From: Protea cynaroides
Lineage: Eukaryota > Streptophyta > Magnoliopsida > Proteales > Proteaceae
Assembly: GCA_028583415.1 (NCBI GenBank)
Contig: CM053268.1
Location: 14,816,055-14,880,054 of the forward strand
DNA: 64,000 bases
Direction: 5' to 3'
The notes beneath the pieces are model-generated. The model was not told the origin of the DNA and did no database searches. It worked only from the letters and a program-made list of their open reading frames with translations. Shown piece by piece: positions 1 to 11,913 of this stretch. Position numbers and translations under genes: made by a program. Each line of letters opens with the position of its first letter. Within the stretch, counting starts at the first letter, position 1.

Positions 1-56
1 TGTGTTGTTTGAGACATAGACTAAAAGAGAATAATGCACATATGCGAATGAGAAAT

Positions 57-98
57 AAATAAATAAATAAATAAATATATATATATATATATATATAC
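57..98. repeat. AAAT/TA microsatellite
   Basis: Several AAAT units run directly into about ten TA units, downstream of the antisense ORF of element A. Confidence 0.9.
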
Positions 99-199
99 AC
101 TAAAATGGAAATAAGACAAATGTGCATCCAAATTAGAGTACAGTCCATAATCTAGACTGTTACTCTGTATTATAAAAAGGGAAAAAGAAATAAATGATA

Positions 200-1408
200 T
201 CATGGAGCTGGAGGTGTTGGAGGAGGAGGTGTCTCACGGTCTCTATCATAGTCCTCAGCATACACTCTCACGAGCCAGGCCACCTGAGTCTGAGTTACTC
301 GGAGACTAGCTTTCAGATCCACTACCTGCTGGTCTATAGAGTGTTGGGCATCTAGAAGCTCTCGTACTCTCAGATCAGTCACGTACTGAGTCTCACGAAT
401 CTCACGTAGTAGCCCCATCATGTCATCTGGTGGTGGACGTGAAGAGCCAGCTCCAGTAGAATGTTGTAGTGATGGAGGAGGTATGGCATCCACATCCATG
501 TACATCCTATCATCATCCTCCTCATCATCACTCCCGCCTGCCTCTGCTGCTACCACTACTGCCGCCTCTTCATCTGCTCCCGCTACTCGAGTGAGAGGAC
601 GTCTCATAGCATTCCTCTCATCATCACTAACCTGTATCTCTCTCATGCCCATCCTACTGATGGCCTCCCAATCAAGGTCAGCTGAGAAGGTGTCCTCAAA
701 GATCCTCTCATCCACTAGGTCCACTTGCAGACGAGCAAAGTTACCTCTCGAGTTAGGCAACATAACTCTGTGCATAGTCTGAAGGATAATGTATGAGAGA
801 CAGACATGCTGCCTAGTACAGATACAGTACAGCAGGTACTGAGTCAGCTGTGAGACCATCTCATAGTATCCACCTTGGAGAATAACATTATGCTGGATAA
901 TCTTGCAGTAGACCCATGGCTCTGGACGCAGGTTGACTGCTTACATCTCCCAGCGGTCATCCCAAAGAATTTGGTTATCTATCTCTACACGCACCTATGT
1001 AGACAGAATCTATGGCTCCCTTGGCGCACAGTAAACCAACTGCCCATTATTTGAGATGCCTAGGAGATCAGCCAACTCCTGACAGTTGAAAGAGATCAGA
1101 ACCCCTTTTACCCAGCTGGTGATTCGAAGCTCTCTGCCCTTGTCAACATCCTTTAGGTCACCCTCCACTTGAAGGTGACAGTAGAACTGCTTCACTAAAT
1201 CTGGGAGAGTACAAGCCTCGTACAAAATCACTAGCAGTCAGCCCATATCACCAAACGCCCTTTTCACATCAAACAGGGCTAAATGGGCTAAGTTAACACA
1301 TCTACCCCCTTCCACCTTCATTCAATTAAACCAAGGGTATTGTGTTTCTGCTTCCATGGACCTGAAGCGACGTGGGTCATGAACTCAAGGAACCTTAGTG
1401 CGAACCAT
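200..1408 (-). pseudogene. Antisense additional ORF of element A (putative plant transposon protein-like)
   Basis: The minus strand starts at an ATG at 1408 (MVRTKVP) and runs to a stop at 200-202, colinear with the better copy in element B (51182-52561). The N-terminal part has stops and at least one frameshift. The block around 1010-1231 has the family signature (LVKQFYCHLQ, ELRITSWVKGV, LADLLGIS). The last 219 codons (859 to 200) are open, with an acidic stretch, YMDVDAIPPPS, a DMMGLLREIRE helix-like segment and a proline tail. In family terms it resembles proteins annotated as putative plant transposon protein (PF20167-like). It lies antisense to gag-pol between leader and 5' LTR. Biochemical function is unknown. 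Confidence 0.75.
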
Positions 1409-2289
1409 GATAAGTGCAAGAGAAGAAAATAAGAAAAACAAGTTAGAAAATTTGAAAATTTGACAGCATAATGACGTAAAATGGGAAAAAGCCTTACTTT
1501 TCACCCAAAGATTTGGGCAGAAGGAGTTACATAGGTCCCAAACCATCCTGTAAGGCTCATACAATGAAAAATTTCAACTAGGTAGGTCGAATTTGAAGAA
1601 ATTTTGACAATTGGGAAAAATCCCAAAATTTAGGTCAAAAATTGAGAATTTCAAAAATTTTTCCAAACCAACCGATGAAACTCAAATTTTCTTGGGGGCT
1701 TTTATCCATTGGTTGGCCAATAGCAATAACCCCAATAAAAATTAAATTTTTACGATTTAAAAAATATTAATTAGAAGAAAACCCTACAAATGGCAAAAAC
1801 CTAGGTATGAATGCTTAAAAAGGAGAAAGAGTAGGGAACATACCTGGAGGAACAGAATGTAGGTCATAGATCGATGGAAAAATCACCAAGTTCGTATGGT
1901 TGATACTGTAGCAACTCACTGATGGCGAGCTGAGTTGAGACCGTAGGAAGAAGAAAGAGAAATGAGAGGGAAAATCTCGAAAAACAGGTTTTAAAACTGA
2001 TTTTGAACCTTACGGTCGCACAATTCGACCAAAACCATTGACTGTATGATTGACCATAGTGTCCCGGGAAGTTGCTAGGGCTTTGAAGGTCACAACTATG
2101 GTCGCACAACATACGACTGTAGGCCATCAACTGTATGACTGACTATTGCCTGCTTTTTGATTCTATTCAAACTTTTGCCTATTAATCTTGTTCTTCTCTC
2201 TCCTTCCATTGTGAGACTAACCCAATATCACCACTCTATTTTCTCTCACATGTGTTGCTTTGCCAATAACACATCAATTAAGAGTTTAA
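1409..2289. other. Leader between antisense ORF and gag, element A
   Basis: No gene. The stretch matches the corresponding leader of element B (about 50240-51180) in parts, for example TTTTTATTGGGG-type sequence near 1730. The part from about 2050 also matches the leader of G at 37912-38155. It contains scattered GGTCGCA/CGACC-like words between 2010 and 2150. It would hold the promoter or 5' UTR of the antisense ORF and the 5' UTR of gag. Confidence 0.6.
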
Positions 2290-2335
2290 ATGGCAGGGCG
2301 TAGAGTAAGTAGAATGAGACAGAATGCAAACCTAC
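2290..2335 (+). pseudogene. gag: gag start fragment of element A
   Basis: An ATG at 2290 opens MAGRRVSR..., matching the gag starts of G (38156) and B (50236, minus strand). The frame is broken after about 15 codons by the solo LTR at 2336 and resumes after 7197. This shows that gag-pol continues across the insertion. Confidence 0.85.
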
Positions 2336-2659
2336 TGTAAGCACCCCATTTTTGCTATCCCTAGTATAAGTGAATCAACATGACAGGTTTCTGGCTTTTA
2401 ACCCAAAGGTTTGTGATTCTTTAATGAACCCCATAACAGGGTCATAGGCTATTACCGACTTGGATGTATAGGTCATGAAATTATCTTCAAAAGGAGACAG
2501 GAATCATCAAATTCTGACATCAAACAAGGAAGATATCACAGTTTCAAAGTACAAGGGCATTTACGTAATTATAATATGATTTATGCATTATCATTTAAAC
2601 TTCAAATCATCATATCTTGGTCATCTGATATTGGAATCAGATGATTCAAAGACCAATAT

Positions 2660-3225
2660 TCCTTATTTCCAATCCTCCTCAAAGTGGACGTGAAAAATCT
2701 TGGGTAGAGGTCACCAGTGGGCCCCATGCAAGCTTTCATGCAAAATTATCGATAGAACTTCAAAGCTTCATATCTTTGCCGTTCTACGTCTGATTCAGAT
2801 GATTCGAATGCCATTATTCTTCATTTGTTATGTTCTACAAAGTAGACGTGAAAAATTTGATAGAAGTCTCCGAAGGGTCCCATGCAAAATTACATATGGA
2901 AATGGTCATTTAATCTTTGAAAATTCATATTTTGGTCACCCCACATCCAAATCAGGTGATTTCAGTTTCAATATGTTCCATTTTTAGTGTTCTACAAAGT
3001 GGACGTAAAAGATTTTCGATAAAAGTCTCCGAAGGATTCCATGCAGAATGGTTAGCCAAATTATCAATAATTGGTCTGCTTAAACTTCAGAAATTCATAA
3101 GTTGACCATTTTATTTCCAAATGAGGTGATTCAAGTTCCAATATTCTTCATTTTTAGTGTTCTACAAAGTGAATATAGAAAATTTAGAATAGAAGCTATC
3201 AAAAAATTCTATGTGGAATGGTAAT
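2660..3225 (+). repeat. Imperfect tandem repeat, about 155-170 bp unit, about 3.5 copies
   Basis: Units begin near CAAAGTGGACGTGAAAAAT at about 2680 and TTCTACAAAGT at 2832, 2990 and 3160. Each continues with GTCTCCGAAG-type, CATGCA and TCAGGTGATTC words. They are diverged, as often found inside long Tat/Ogre LTRs. Confidence 0.75.
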
Positions 3226-3465
3226 AGAAATGGAATATGAAATGATAGAAAAAAAATTTAACTTTGGCCCACACCAATTCAACCCAACTTAGTCTAACTC
3301 AGTCCGGCCCAGCTCAGACCAATCTAAACCAAGTCATGTCGGCCCATATGCATGTATTTCTTATATTTATATATAATATATTTATATAATGTGTAATATA
3401 TTATCATATATAATATATATGTATTATATTATATATATTAATATATTCATATATATATTAATATA

Positions 3466-3468
<3 letters not shown>

Positions 3469-3534
<66 letters not shown>
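3469..3534. repeat. (AT)33 microsatellite
   Basis: Uninterrupted AT dinucleotides follow further AT-rich imperfect repeats from about 3360. Confidence 0.97.
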
Positions 3535-3535
<1 letters not shown>

Positions 3536-3539
<4 letters not shown>

Positions 3540-4330
3540 GAAAAAAAGGAAAAAACCTGAGAAGAGAAGGGTTTCTAGAAGGAGCCGTGAGAAAGAGAGA
3601 GGGAGAGTAGGGTTTTTTTCTAAAAAAAATGTAAAAAGAGAAGAGAAGAAGGAAATAAGGGAGAAGAAAAGGAAAGAAGAGGAAAAGGAAGGAAGAGAGA
3701 AGAAGAGGAAAAGGGAGGAAGAGGAGTAGGGTTTTTTCTAAACGAAACATGAAAAGAGAAGAGAAGAAGGAAAGAAGGGAGAAGAAAAGGAAAGAAGAGG
3801 AAAAGGAAGGAAGAGAAAAGAAGAGGAAAAAGAAGGAAGAGAGATAATTTTCTAGAAAAGCATGAAAAGAGAGAGGGAGAAGAAGAAAAGGAAGGAAGAG
3901 AGAAGAAGAAGAAAAGGAAGGAAGAGGAGTAGGAATTTCTAGAAAAACGTAAAAAGAGAGAGGGAGAAGAAGAAAAGGAAGGAAGAGAGAAGAAAGAAGA
4001 GAAGAAAAGGAAGGAAGAGAGAGAGAAAAAGAGAGTTTTTTTTCTAAGAGCTAAGAGAGGGAGGTCGGGGTTTTTCTAAAAGGAGAAAAAAAAGAAAGGG
4101 AGAGAGGCTTTTCTAGTCAAGAGAAGAGAAAAAAAAAGGGGAGAAGAAAAAAAACATGAAGGAGAGAAGAGAAAGAGAGAGAGGGGATTTTTTCTCTAGA
4201 AGAGAGAAAAACGTGAAAGGGAAGAAGCCAAGAGAAAGAGAGAAGAAAAAGAAGAGAAAAGAAAGAAAAGAGAAAACGTGAAAGAGAGAAAGAGAGAAAG
4301 AGAAGAGAAAAAGGAGTAGAGAATAGGAGA
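3536..4330 (+). repeat. Purine-rich (GA) tract inside the solo LTR
   Basis: About 800 bp of GAAGAGA/GGAAGGA words on the + strand, with units such as AGAAGAAAAGGAAGGAAGAG recurring. Open frames on either strand here are low-complexity artefacts. It could form purine-pyrimidine triplex-type DNA. Confidence 0.85.
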
Positions 4331-6224
4331 ATGAGGATTCACATTCAAAAAACATGATACGATCTCTAAAAATCCTACATCGAAGGTTTCGCTCCATTTG
4401 AGCACAAGGTTGGTACCCTAAAATGAATTTAGTGATTTTCAGAATGCTTGAATGTTGATTTTGCTTGAAAAGGCTTATTTTCATTAAATCTCGATCAGGA
4501 ATGCCCTATTGCATGCATGTTAATGTTAGGATGCTCATGTCTAACATTTATTATGTATGATGATTTGTTTAAACTATTCAATGATGAAGATTTGAATGCT
4601 ATATGATGATATTTGATGTTTTTGATAAATTTTACAAGGAAGATTTCTAATCTGAAATTTCCAGATTTAGGATCCAAATTTGGGACGTGCATCTCACATG
4701 GTTTTTCTTAGATTTTGAAGCCCAAATTTTTATGTGATTCTCTCTGATATGTTAGAAGGTTACCCTAAAAATTTTGTTCCATTTGGAATTGGGAAATTCT
4801 ATTAAAAAAATTCTTCTTTGGCATTGCTGCCCTACTTGGGTATAATGCAATCCCCTATCAGAATGTCTCTAGAAAAGGATTTTATGGCCATAATCAAAAA
4901 AGAAACTTCATATGAATTTTTTAGATATGTAAGTCTTCTAAAAAATAGCACTGGTTTAGAATTTTTCCTATTTTTTATTGAATTGATATTGATTTTTAAG
5001 TGCATAGTGCTCTGTTTTTTAATCAATTAGGATATACTAATTTGCATAATTGAAAAAAAATCTTTTTCACAAAGAGAATGTTCTGTTTTCACTTTTTTTT
5101 CTTGATGTAATATTAGATCTATCAATTATCTACATGGAAATATATCTGGATTTAATTTTCATTAATTATGTAATTTTATACGGAATTTATGGTGCAACTG
5201 ATCAAAAATCTGAAATAGATTTGACCAGTGCACATATCCGGTCTTATGGCATTCATTTGACCTAGTTTCGTCCTCTGTTGGGATTCGACCTCTTCAGATG
5301 AAATGTGGCATGTTAAGTCATCTTTCAGTGAAAAAAATTAGAGCTTGATTTGAGTTACAGAAGACCTACTTATGATCAGTTTGGTGTAATGTGATAGAAT
5401 CTGAAAGCCGTTCCTAGTTTATGCAATACTTGAAACTTTGTGTCCCAATTTTTGACATTTTTGAGTCATTATTCATTCCAAATGTCTTCATAAAAGTTAC
5501 AATATTTTCAAAGAACTTCTTGAACATATGTTTTTGATAATTTTGGATTTTTCAGAAAAGGTTTCATTGATGTCTCATTCACTATAACATGCAATTGATT
5601 GCTTGAGTAATTTGATGAATTCTACCATATTTGATTGCATACTTACTATATTTAGAATATCCACATGCCATATTTGGATAAATGGCCATATTTAGAGCAT
5701 TCACATGCTTTGTTTGGATTATGCACATACCATGTTTGCCATATCCATGTGTTGCTATATTTGGTAGAATAAATAGAATTTTTTACCATATTTAGTAATA
5801 TCTTGATAATTACCATATTTAGACATGTCATGTTTAGACTTGCCATGCTTAGAATATAGCATATTAAGTTTTACCATGTTTAAATAAATTTTTATGGTAT
5901 CATATGCCATGTTAGGGAGATTTTCATAATCTTACTATAAGTTGTGATAGTTACCAATATCATACATGCCATGCTTAAATAGAATATTTCATTAGTGGCA
6001 ATAACTTCATTTTTTTGCAACACCTTAGTTGAACTGCCATGTATGCATGCTTCTAGAAGACAATCTAGGCGTGGGGACGTGCATTTAGGCACCCACATTC
6101 TTGGGAAGGGCATAATGGGAAATAATAAAAATCTTAACAAAGAAAGAGAATGCTTTGCCAAACTTTCTAAAATTAGAGCTTAGGGTGAAAAGGGTAGCTC
6201 AGGATGATTTCCACCCCTCAGTAA
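4331..6224. other. AT-rich interior of the solo LTR, no gene seen
   Basis: No domain-bearing ORF. Between about 5640 and 5980 there are degenerate repeats of words such as CCATATTTAG and CATGCCATGTT. The rest is simple AT-rich sequence. Confidence 0.6.
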
Positions 6225-6720
6225 ACCCTAAACCTAGAATAGGTTTTAAACCTTAAACCTAGAATAGGTTCTCAATCCTAAACCTAGAACAGGTTATAAA
6301 TCCTAAACCTAGAATAGGTTTTCAATCCTTAACCTAGAACAGGTTATTTCAGTCATCCTGAACTACGTGGATTCACACCTTAGTCCACTCGGACTATCCA
6401 TAGATCCACTTGGATATCCACCCATCATTCTGAACTACATGGATTCTAATTCCTAGATCAAACCCTAGGATACGTAGGCTATTTGGGAGAATCCCAAATT
6501 CGAATCCATACTTTAGTCTACTCGGACTATCCATAGATCCACTAGGATATTCATCCACATTTTGACCCAAATAGGGTTATCCATATTCCAATCCAGAAAG
6601 GATTTTCCACATTTTGACCCAAATAGGGTTATCCACATTTTGACGCAAATAGGGTTATCCACATTCCAAGCCAGAAAGGGTTATCCATTCTTAGATCCAC
6701 TAAGATTATCTATCAGTTCG
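6225..6720 (+). repeat. Two short tandem repeat blocks in the 3' part of the solo LTR
   Basis: From 6225 to 6350 about four 29-30-bp units share CCTAAACCTAGAATAGGTT. From 6540 to 6690 units share ATTTTGACCCAAATAGGGTT and TTCCA.GCCAGAAAGG, each ending TTATCC. Confidence 0.75.
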
Positions 6721-7197
6721 TATGGACTATCCAGATACTAACCCATAGGGTTTCTCAACATTTCAAGCATAAACATCAACTTGAACAACGAACTTAACCA
6801 TGCACAAGCGTAAATCATAGCCATAAATTTTAATCACACCTGAACTACGATGGTAAACCTGATTTTTAGAATAATTCCGTGATATGTAGGCAATCTGATG
6901 GATACAGATTCGGTTCAATGATATCAAACCACTTGGTTTGGTTCAGTTTAATAGATAGAGTCTAGCATAGGAAAGGTATAGGAGACCGATTTTGATCGGG
7001 TGGTTTGGGTGCCTAACCCCTTCCCATAACTGTAACCTGACGCTTACCCAATCTCTGATGGACCAGAAATCCAATCTAAGGGTCATGAGTCAATTGAAGT
7101 CTTACCTTAGGGTGAGATTTTACATTTCTAAGGTCCTAGACCATAATCTAGGTGGCGACTTCCAAAAAAAGATTACGATCTTTGTCCTCACACCTAT

Positions 7198-8400
7198 CTC
7201 CACCACCTATGGAGACCAACGACAATGAAGGACAGCAAGGGCAGGAAGAAAATATTAGAGCTCAAAATGCTTCACCTCAGAATATTCACACCCAAGCCAA
7301 CCCAAGCAACTTACTTGCACCACCTACGGATTTAGCTACTCTGGTGATGAATTTGGCACAACAAACGCAGCATATACAACAAATGCAAGCCAACATGCAA
7401 GCTGCTATGGGAATTGCCTTCCCACTTGCAAACACAACATCTCTACCTGCAGGACAAGCTAGTACAGCACCTGGTGGTAGCAACATTGTACCCCAAGCAC
7501 CGCAAATACCAGCAGTACAAGGCCAAGTGTAAAACCCAGAAGCACTGCAAGGCGGGTATAACCAAGGTAATTATCAGTACCAACTACCTATGTATGGGGC
7601 ATATGCACAGTATCAACCTGATCACTCTCGATTGATCGAGCGTGTCCTGAAGTTAAAGCCGAAGGAATTCACGGGCAAGCCATCAGATCCGTTGTGGCCA
7701 GCTCACTGGATCGATGAGATGGAAAGAAACTTTAAGATGATGATTATAAATGAAAAAGAGAAGGTATTATGTGCCATATTTATGTTGAAATGTGACGCAC
7801 ACCACTGGTGGAAATCAACTAGAGGTTATCTGTTAACAAAGCATGCCCAACAAACATGGGTTATTTATAAAGAAGCTTTCTTCGAGAAGTATTTTCCCAG
7901 GAGTTTCAGAGATCAAATGGAAAAGGAGTTCTTGAGTCTATACCAAGGACAGATGACTATAGACGCATATCAACAGCGTTATGAAGAACTATTCTTCTTT
8001 GCTCCCTCTAGCATGCAGGAGGAAAATATCAACACCCGATGGTTCATTATGGGACTTAGGGGAAGTATCTATGAGCATGTATTGGGACTGGAAAAGAAGA
8101 TTTATAATGAAGTTGTACAGATTGTTTGAGTACTGGAATAAAGCTAGAGGAAAAGTTATTTTGCTCAGAATAAAGGTATAAAGAGGCCCAATGGAAACTC
8201 ATACAACAGTAGGAACTCAAAGAGATTTAAACCCTTCTATACTCAAGGCTTCAATGCTATAGCCAAGACTACTCCAACAGCCCAACCTCAACAGAAGCAA
8301 AGTATTGCTGGAGTTAAATGCTTCAATTACGATAAAGTACGACATTATTCAAGAGAGTGTCCTAAGCCAAGGAAGCAGCTACAACTAGGGAATGTTTATG
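7198..8400 (+). pseudogene. gag: gag remainder of element A
   Basis: This is the main part of Gag, the structural particle protein. A Q-rich N-terminal region (MNLAQQ, MQANMQAAMG) leads to a stop at 7530. The core follows in the same frame (LKLKPKEFTGKPSDPLWPA, HHWWKST, EKYFPRSFRDQMEKEFLSL), a typical retrotransposon gag domain, to a stop at 8127. The zinc knuckle near 8319-8358 reads C-F-N-Y where element B has C-F-N-C, so one metal ligand is lost. In-frame stops make it non-functional. Confidence 0.85.
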
Positions 8401-8760
8401 CAGTTACTTTTGAGGATGCTGCCGCATCGCCTGATGTGGTCACAGGTATCGTACCTATTAATGGCATACCCGCTAAAGTACTCTTTGACTCTGGGGCTAC
8501 TCATTTTTTTAGATCTGTATCATTCGAAAAGAAGTTAAATCTACACCTCAGACCTTTAGACTATAAACTGCTTGTTCGATCACCTATGGGATTAGAAGTG
8601 GAACTAGACAAAGGTTATAGACCATGTCTAATTCTTATCGACGAGAAAATTTTGGATGCAACTTTAACTCAACTCGAGATGGCAGACTTTGACATTATCT
8701 TGGGAATGGATTGGTTAGCTCAGCACTCCGTAAGCCTTTAATATGTGGAAAAGAAACTGA
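8401..8760 (+). pseudogene. pol: Aspartic protease domain of element A
   Basis: This is the retropepsin that would cleave the polyprotein. The catalytic DSGAT motif is at 8487-8501, in the same frame as gag. It is followed by SPMGLEVELDKGY and the domain end ADFDIILGMDWLAQHS. The gag-protease junction is continuous (GTCACAGGTATCG at about 8441), without the insertion found at this spot in B and F. It ends at a stop at 8739. Confidence 0.85.
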
Positions 8761-10380
8761 CATTTAAAGGCAAGGAAGGAGCAGAGTTTAGTTTTACGGG
8801 AACCAAACTTCCTCGTAAATGAAAGCTCATCCTCTCTGCATTGAAGGCTAGAAAATGCCTCGAGAAATGAGAAATTTGGTACTTAGTGTCCGTGGTCGAC
8901 CTTACCAAGAAAGCACCATGAATGGAGGATATTGAAGTTGTACGTGAATTTTCAGATGTATTTCCTGAGGAACTACCAGGACTACCACCTGACCAAGCGA
9001 TAGAGTTCATTATAGATCTTATACCCAAAGCCGCACCAGTATCGAAAGCACCCTATTGAATGACTCCTACTAAACTAAAGGAACTGAAGGTACAGTTATA
9101 GGAATTACTGGACAAGGGTTATATTAGACCCAGCATATCACCATGGGGAGCACCAGTATTGTTCGTGAAAAAGAAGGACGGTAGCATTCGACTGTGTATA
9201 GATTATCGGGAATTGAATAAGCTTACAATCAAGAATCGATACCCGTTGCCTCGGATCGATGACTTATTCGATAAGTTGCGAGGTGCCACAGTGTTCTCTA
9301 AATTGATCTTTGGTTAAGATACCATCAGTTGAAGATTAAGGAAGGTGATATTCCAAAGACAACATTCAGAACCAGATATGGACATTATGAATTTTTAGTT
9401 ATGTCTTTTGGATTGACTAACACACCCGTAACTTTTATAAAATTCATGAATCAGGTATTCCATGATATGTTGGATACATTATTCATTGTATTTATTGATG
9501 ACATACTAGTCTACTCCAAGGGCAAAGAAACTCATATCACAAATCTAAGAGCCGCTTTGCAACGACTAAGAATAGAGAAGTTTTACACAAAATTTACAAA
9601 GTATGAATTTTGGCTGAATGAAGTCGCTTTCTTAGGCCATGTTGTATTAGCTGAAGGAATTAAAGTGGATCCAAGAAAGATTGAAGTCATTTTGAAATGA
9701 GAAGCACCCAAGAATGTTGCAGAGATTAGATGTTTCTTAGGTTTAGCTGGGTACTATCGACGATTCATGGAAGATTACTCTATAATCGTCATACCTCTCA
9801 CCAGCCTGACAAAGAAAGGAGAAAAGTTTGTTTGGACAGACAAATGTGAAGAGTGTTTCCAAACATTGAAGGCTTGATTGATATCAGCTCCCATCTTGAC
9901 CATTTCGTTTCCAGGATAACCATTTACCTTGTACACCGATGCATCTGGATTAGGTTTGGGATGTGTGCCTATGCAAAGAGAACAAGTAATTGTGTATGCC
10001 TCAAAACAACTGAAGACACATGAGAATAACTATCCCACTTATGATTTGGAGTTAGCAGCGGTGGTACATGCTATTAAGATATGCAGACATTATTTGTATG
10101 GAGAGAAATTTCATATTAAATCAGATCATAAGAGTCTCACACACCTTTTTAATCAGAAGGAGTTGAACATGAGACAGAAAAATTAGCTAGAATTACTGAA
10201 GGATTATGATTGCGATATCCAGCATCATCCAGGAAAAGCTAATGTAGTTGCTGACGCACTAAGCAGGAAAGCTATGACTAAGTCTCAGGAAGAAGCTAGT
10301 ATAAATGCTACAATGTGTGTTACAAGAAGAGTATTTAGTTATGGTAAAGAGCTTTATGATTGATATTCTGAATGAATCAA
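8761..10380 (+). pseudogene. pol: Reverse transcriptase and RNase H of element A
   Basis: RT includes GYIRPSISPWGAP, FVKKKDGSIRLCIDYREL and NRYPLPRIDDLF, a frameshift with a short deletion near 9305, then TRYGHYEFLVMSFGLTN and the catalytic FIDD at 9491-9502. RNase H starts with YTDASGLGLG near 9930 and ends with HHPGKANVVADALSRKA near 10270. Stops include those at 8820, 8920, 9058, 9102, 9698, 9876, 9919 and 10183 (approximate). Most can be explained as CGA, CAG, CAA or TGG codons changed by a C-to-T or G-to-A transition, judged against B. Confidence 0.85.
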
Positions 10381-11890
10381 CTGACCAAGGATTTATTCAT
10401 CTATTCTCAAACATGTTTGCTACATAGAAGATTGTACCTGATCTATTAGACGAAGTGAAAGCAGCTATTCAATCAGACCCTTATTTGAGAACGGTGCAAG
10501 AAGACCTTGAAAAAGATAGGGCTAACCCTGACTTCACTTTAGATTCTGAGAAAGTAATAAGAGTATGTGTTCCTAAAAATGAAGACTTGGATATTAGACA
10601 CAGACTAATAAAGGAAGCCCATACCACCACTTATTTGGTACATCTTGGAAGTACAAAGATGTATCATGATCTGAAGAAACTATATTGGTAGAGAGTAATG
10701 AAAGTTGATGTAGCTAAATTTGTGTCTCAATGCTTTAATTGTCAACAGGTAAAGGCTGAAAGGTAAAGACCTACAGAACTGTTACAACCACTGCCAGAAT
10801 CGGCATGGAAATGAGATTGCATCACTCTGGACTTCGTCACTGGGTTACCATTGACCCCCCGAGTAGTTGACACGGTCTGGGTGATTGTAGATCATTTGAC
10901 TAAGACAGCTCGTTTCATAGCTATACAACCTCAGTATATCCCAGAGAGGTTAGCTAAGTTGTATGTAGATAATATTGTCAGATTGCATGGTGTACCTGAA
11001 AGCATCGTATCCGACAGAGACCCACACTTTACTTCAATGTTTGGGAAAGATTACAGAAGGCTATGGGTACAACGTTGAATTTAGTACTACATTCCATCCT
11101 TAGACCGATGGACAGTTAGAACGTACCATTCAGATTTTAGAAGATATGCTCCGAGCTTGCGTAATTGATTTCAAAGGATCATGGGATGAGAAATTACCAT
11201 TAATTGAGTTCGCTTATAACAACAGCTATCAAGCGACTATACAGATGTCACCCTATGAAGCACTGTATGGTAGGAAGTGTCGAACTCCTTTATTTTGGAA
11301 TGAAGTTGGAGAACGGAGTATTGTTGGACCAGAGTTTGTTGAGGAGACTTGTCGAGTGGTCGACATTATCAAGGAAAGGGTTCAAACAGCTCAGAACCAT
11401 CAGAAGCAATATGCATACAATCGATAGAGAGATCTCGAATTCACCATAGGTGATAAGGTATTTCTGAAAATATCTCCTATGCGTGGTTTAAAACTATTCG
11501 GACAGAAGGGAAAATAGTGTCCCAGATATATTGGACCTTATGAAGTTCTAGCTAGATGTGAAAAAATAGCATATCAGTTAACACTACCACCATCAATGTC
11601 TAGTGTACATGATGTATTTCATGTCTCACAATTGAAGAAGTACGTCAGAGATCCAACACACGTGTTAACAGCGGATCCACCGGATTTGACTGAAGATTTG
11701 ACGTTCGAAGTAGTACCTTTTGAAATTACTAGTCGAAAGGTTCAACGTCTTGGCAACCATGACATTTACTATGTTCAAGTTACTTAGAGAAGCCAAGAGG
11801 TAGAAGAAATCACATGGGAAGAAGAGAATGCTAAGCGGAAGCAATATCCTCACCTATTTGACTCTGAAGGTATGTGCAAATTTCGAGGAT
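10381..11890 (+). pseudogene. pol: Integrase with chromodomain-like C-terminus, element A
   Basis: Integrase inserts the cDNA. The zinc-binding HHCC region is at about 10600-10750 (ending CFNCQQVKAE). The catalytic core begins LDFVTGLPLTPRVVD and contains HGVPESIVSDRDP and SPYEALYGRKCRTPLFWNE. The end has SVHDVFHVSQLKKYVRDPTHV and then TWEEENAKRKQYPHLF, a chromodomain-like tail of the Tekay/Del type. Stops at about 10689, 10764, 10813 and 11101 and a frameshift near 11078 disable it. Confidence 0.85.
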
Positions 11891-11901
11891 AAAATTTATA
11901 T

Positions 11902-11913
11902 AAGAGGGGGAAT
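11902..11913 (+). other. Polypurine tract of element A
   Basis: AAGAGGGGGAA lies immediately before the LTR start TGTAAGAC. It is the expected primer for plus-strand cDNA synthesis. Confidence 0.85.

Larger units (their letters stand above)
2336..7192 (+). mobile_element. Solo LTR, Tat/Ogre-type, 4857 bp, inserted in gag of element A
   Basis: The piece starts TGTAAGCACCCC and ends CCTCACA, that is TG...CA. It is flanked by CCTAC (2331-2335) and CCTAT (7193-7197), a 5-bp target duplication with one mismatch. Removing it restores continuous gag. It has no coding domains. The 3' end carries words I associate with Tat/Ogre LTRs (GGGTGCCTAAC near 7008, CTAGGTGGCGACT near 7148). Its length is within the range known for Ogre LTRs. 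A deletion derivative is a less likely alternative, because the TSD implies LTR-LTR recombination. Confidence 0.8.

Noticed and set aside
420..782. A 120-codon serine-rich frame on the + strand
   Set aside because: Shadow of the antisense ORF of A; the minus frame has homologues in B and F, this one has none.
3424..3750. Open frames on both strands of 62-108 codons rich in I/Y or F/L/S
   Set aside because: They are translations of the (AT)n and purine-rich tracts, without domains.
6225..6350. AACCCTAAACCTAG repeats suggesting interstitial telomere sequence
   Set aside because: The unit is about 30 bp and does not contain tandem TTTAGGG/CCCTAAA; it is a local LTR repeat.
2336..7192. Full autonomous element between the CCTAC/CCTAT duplicates
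   Set aside because: No gag, RT or integrase motif, no second LTR and no primer site; a solo LTR fits better.
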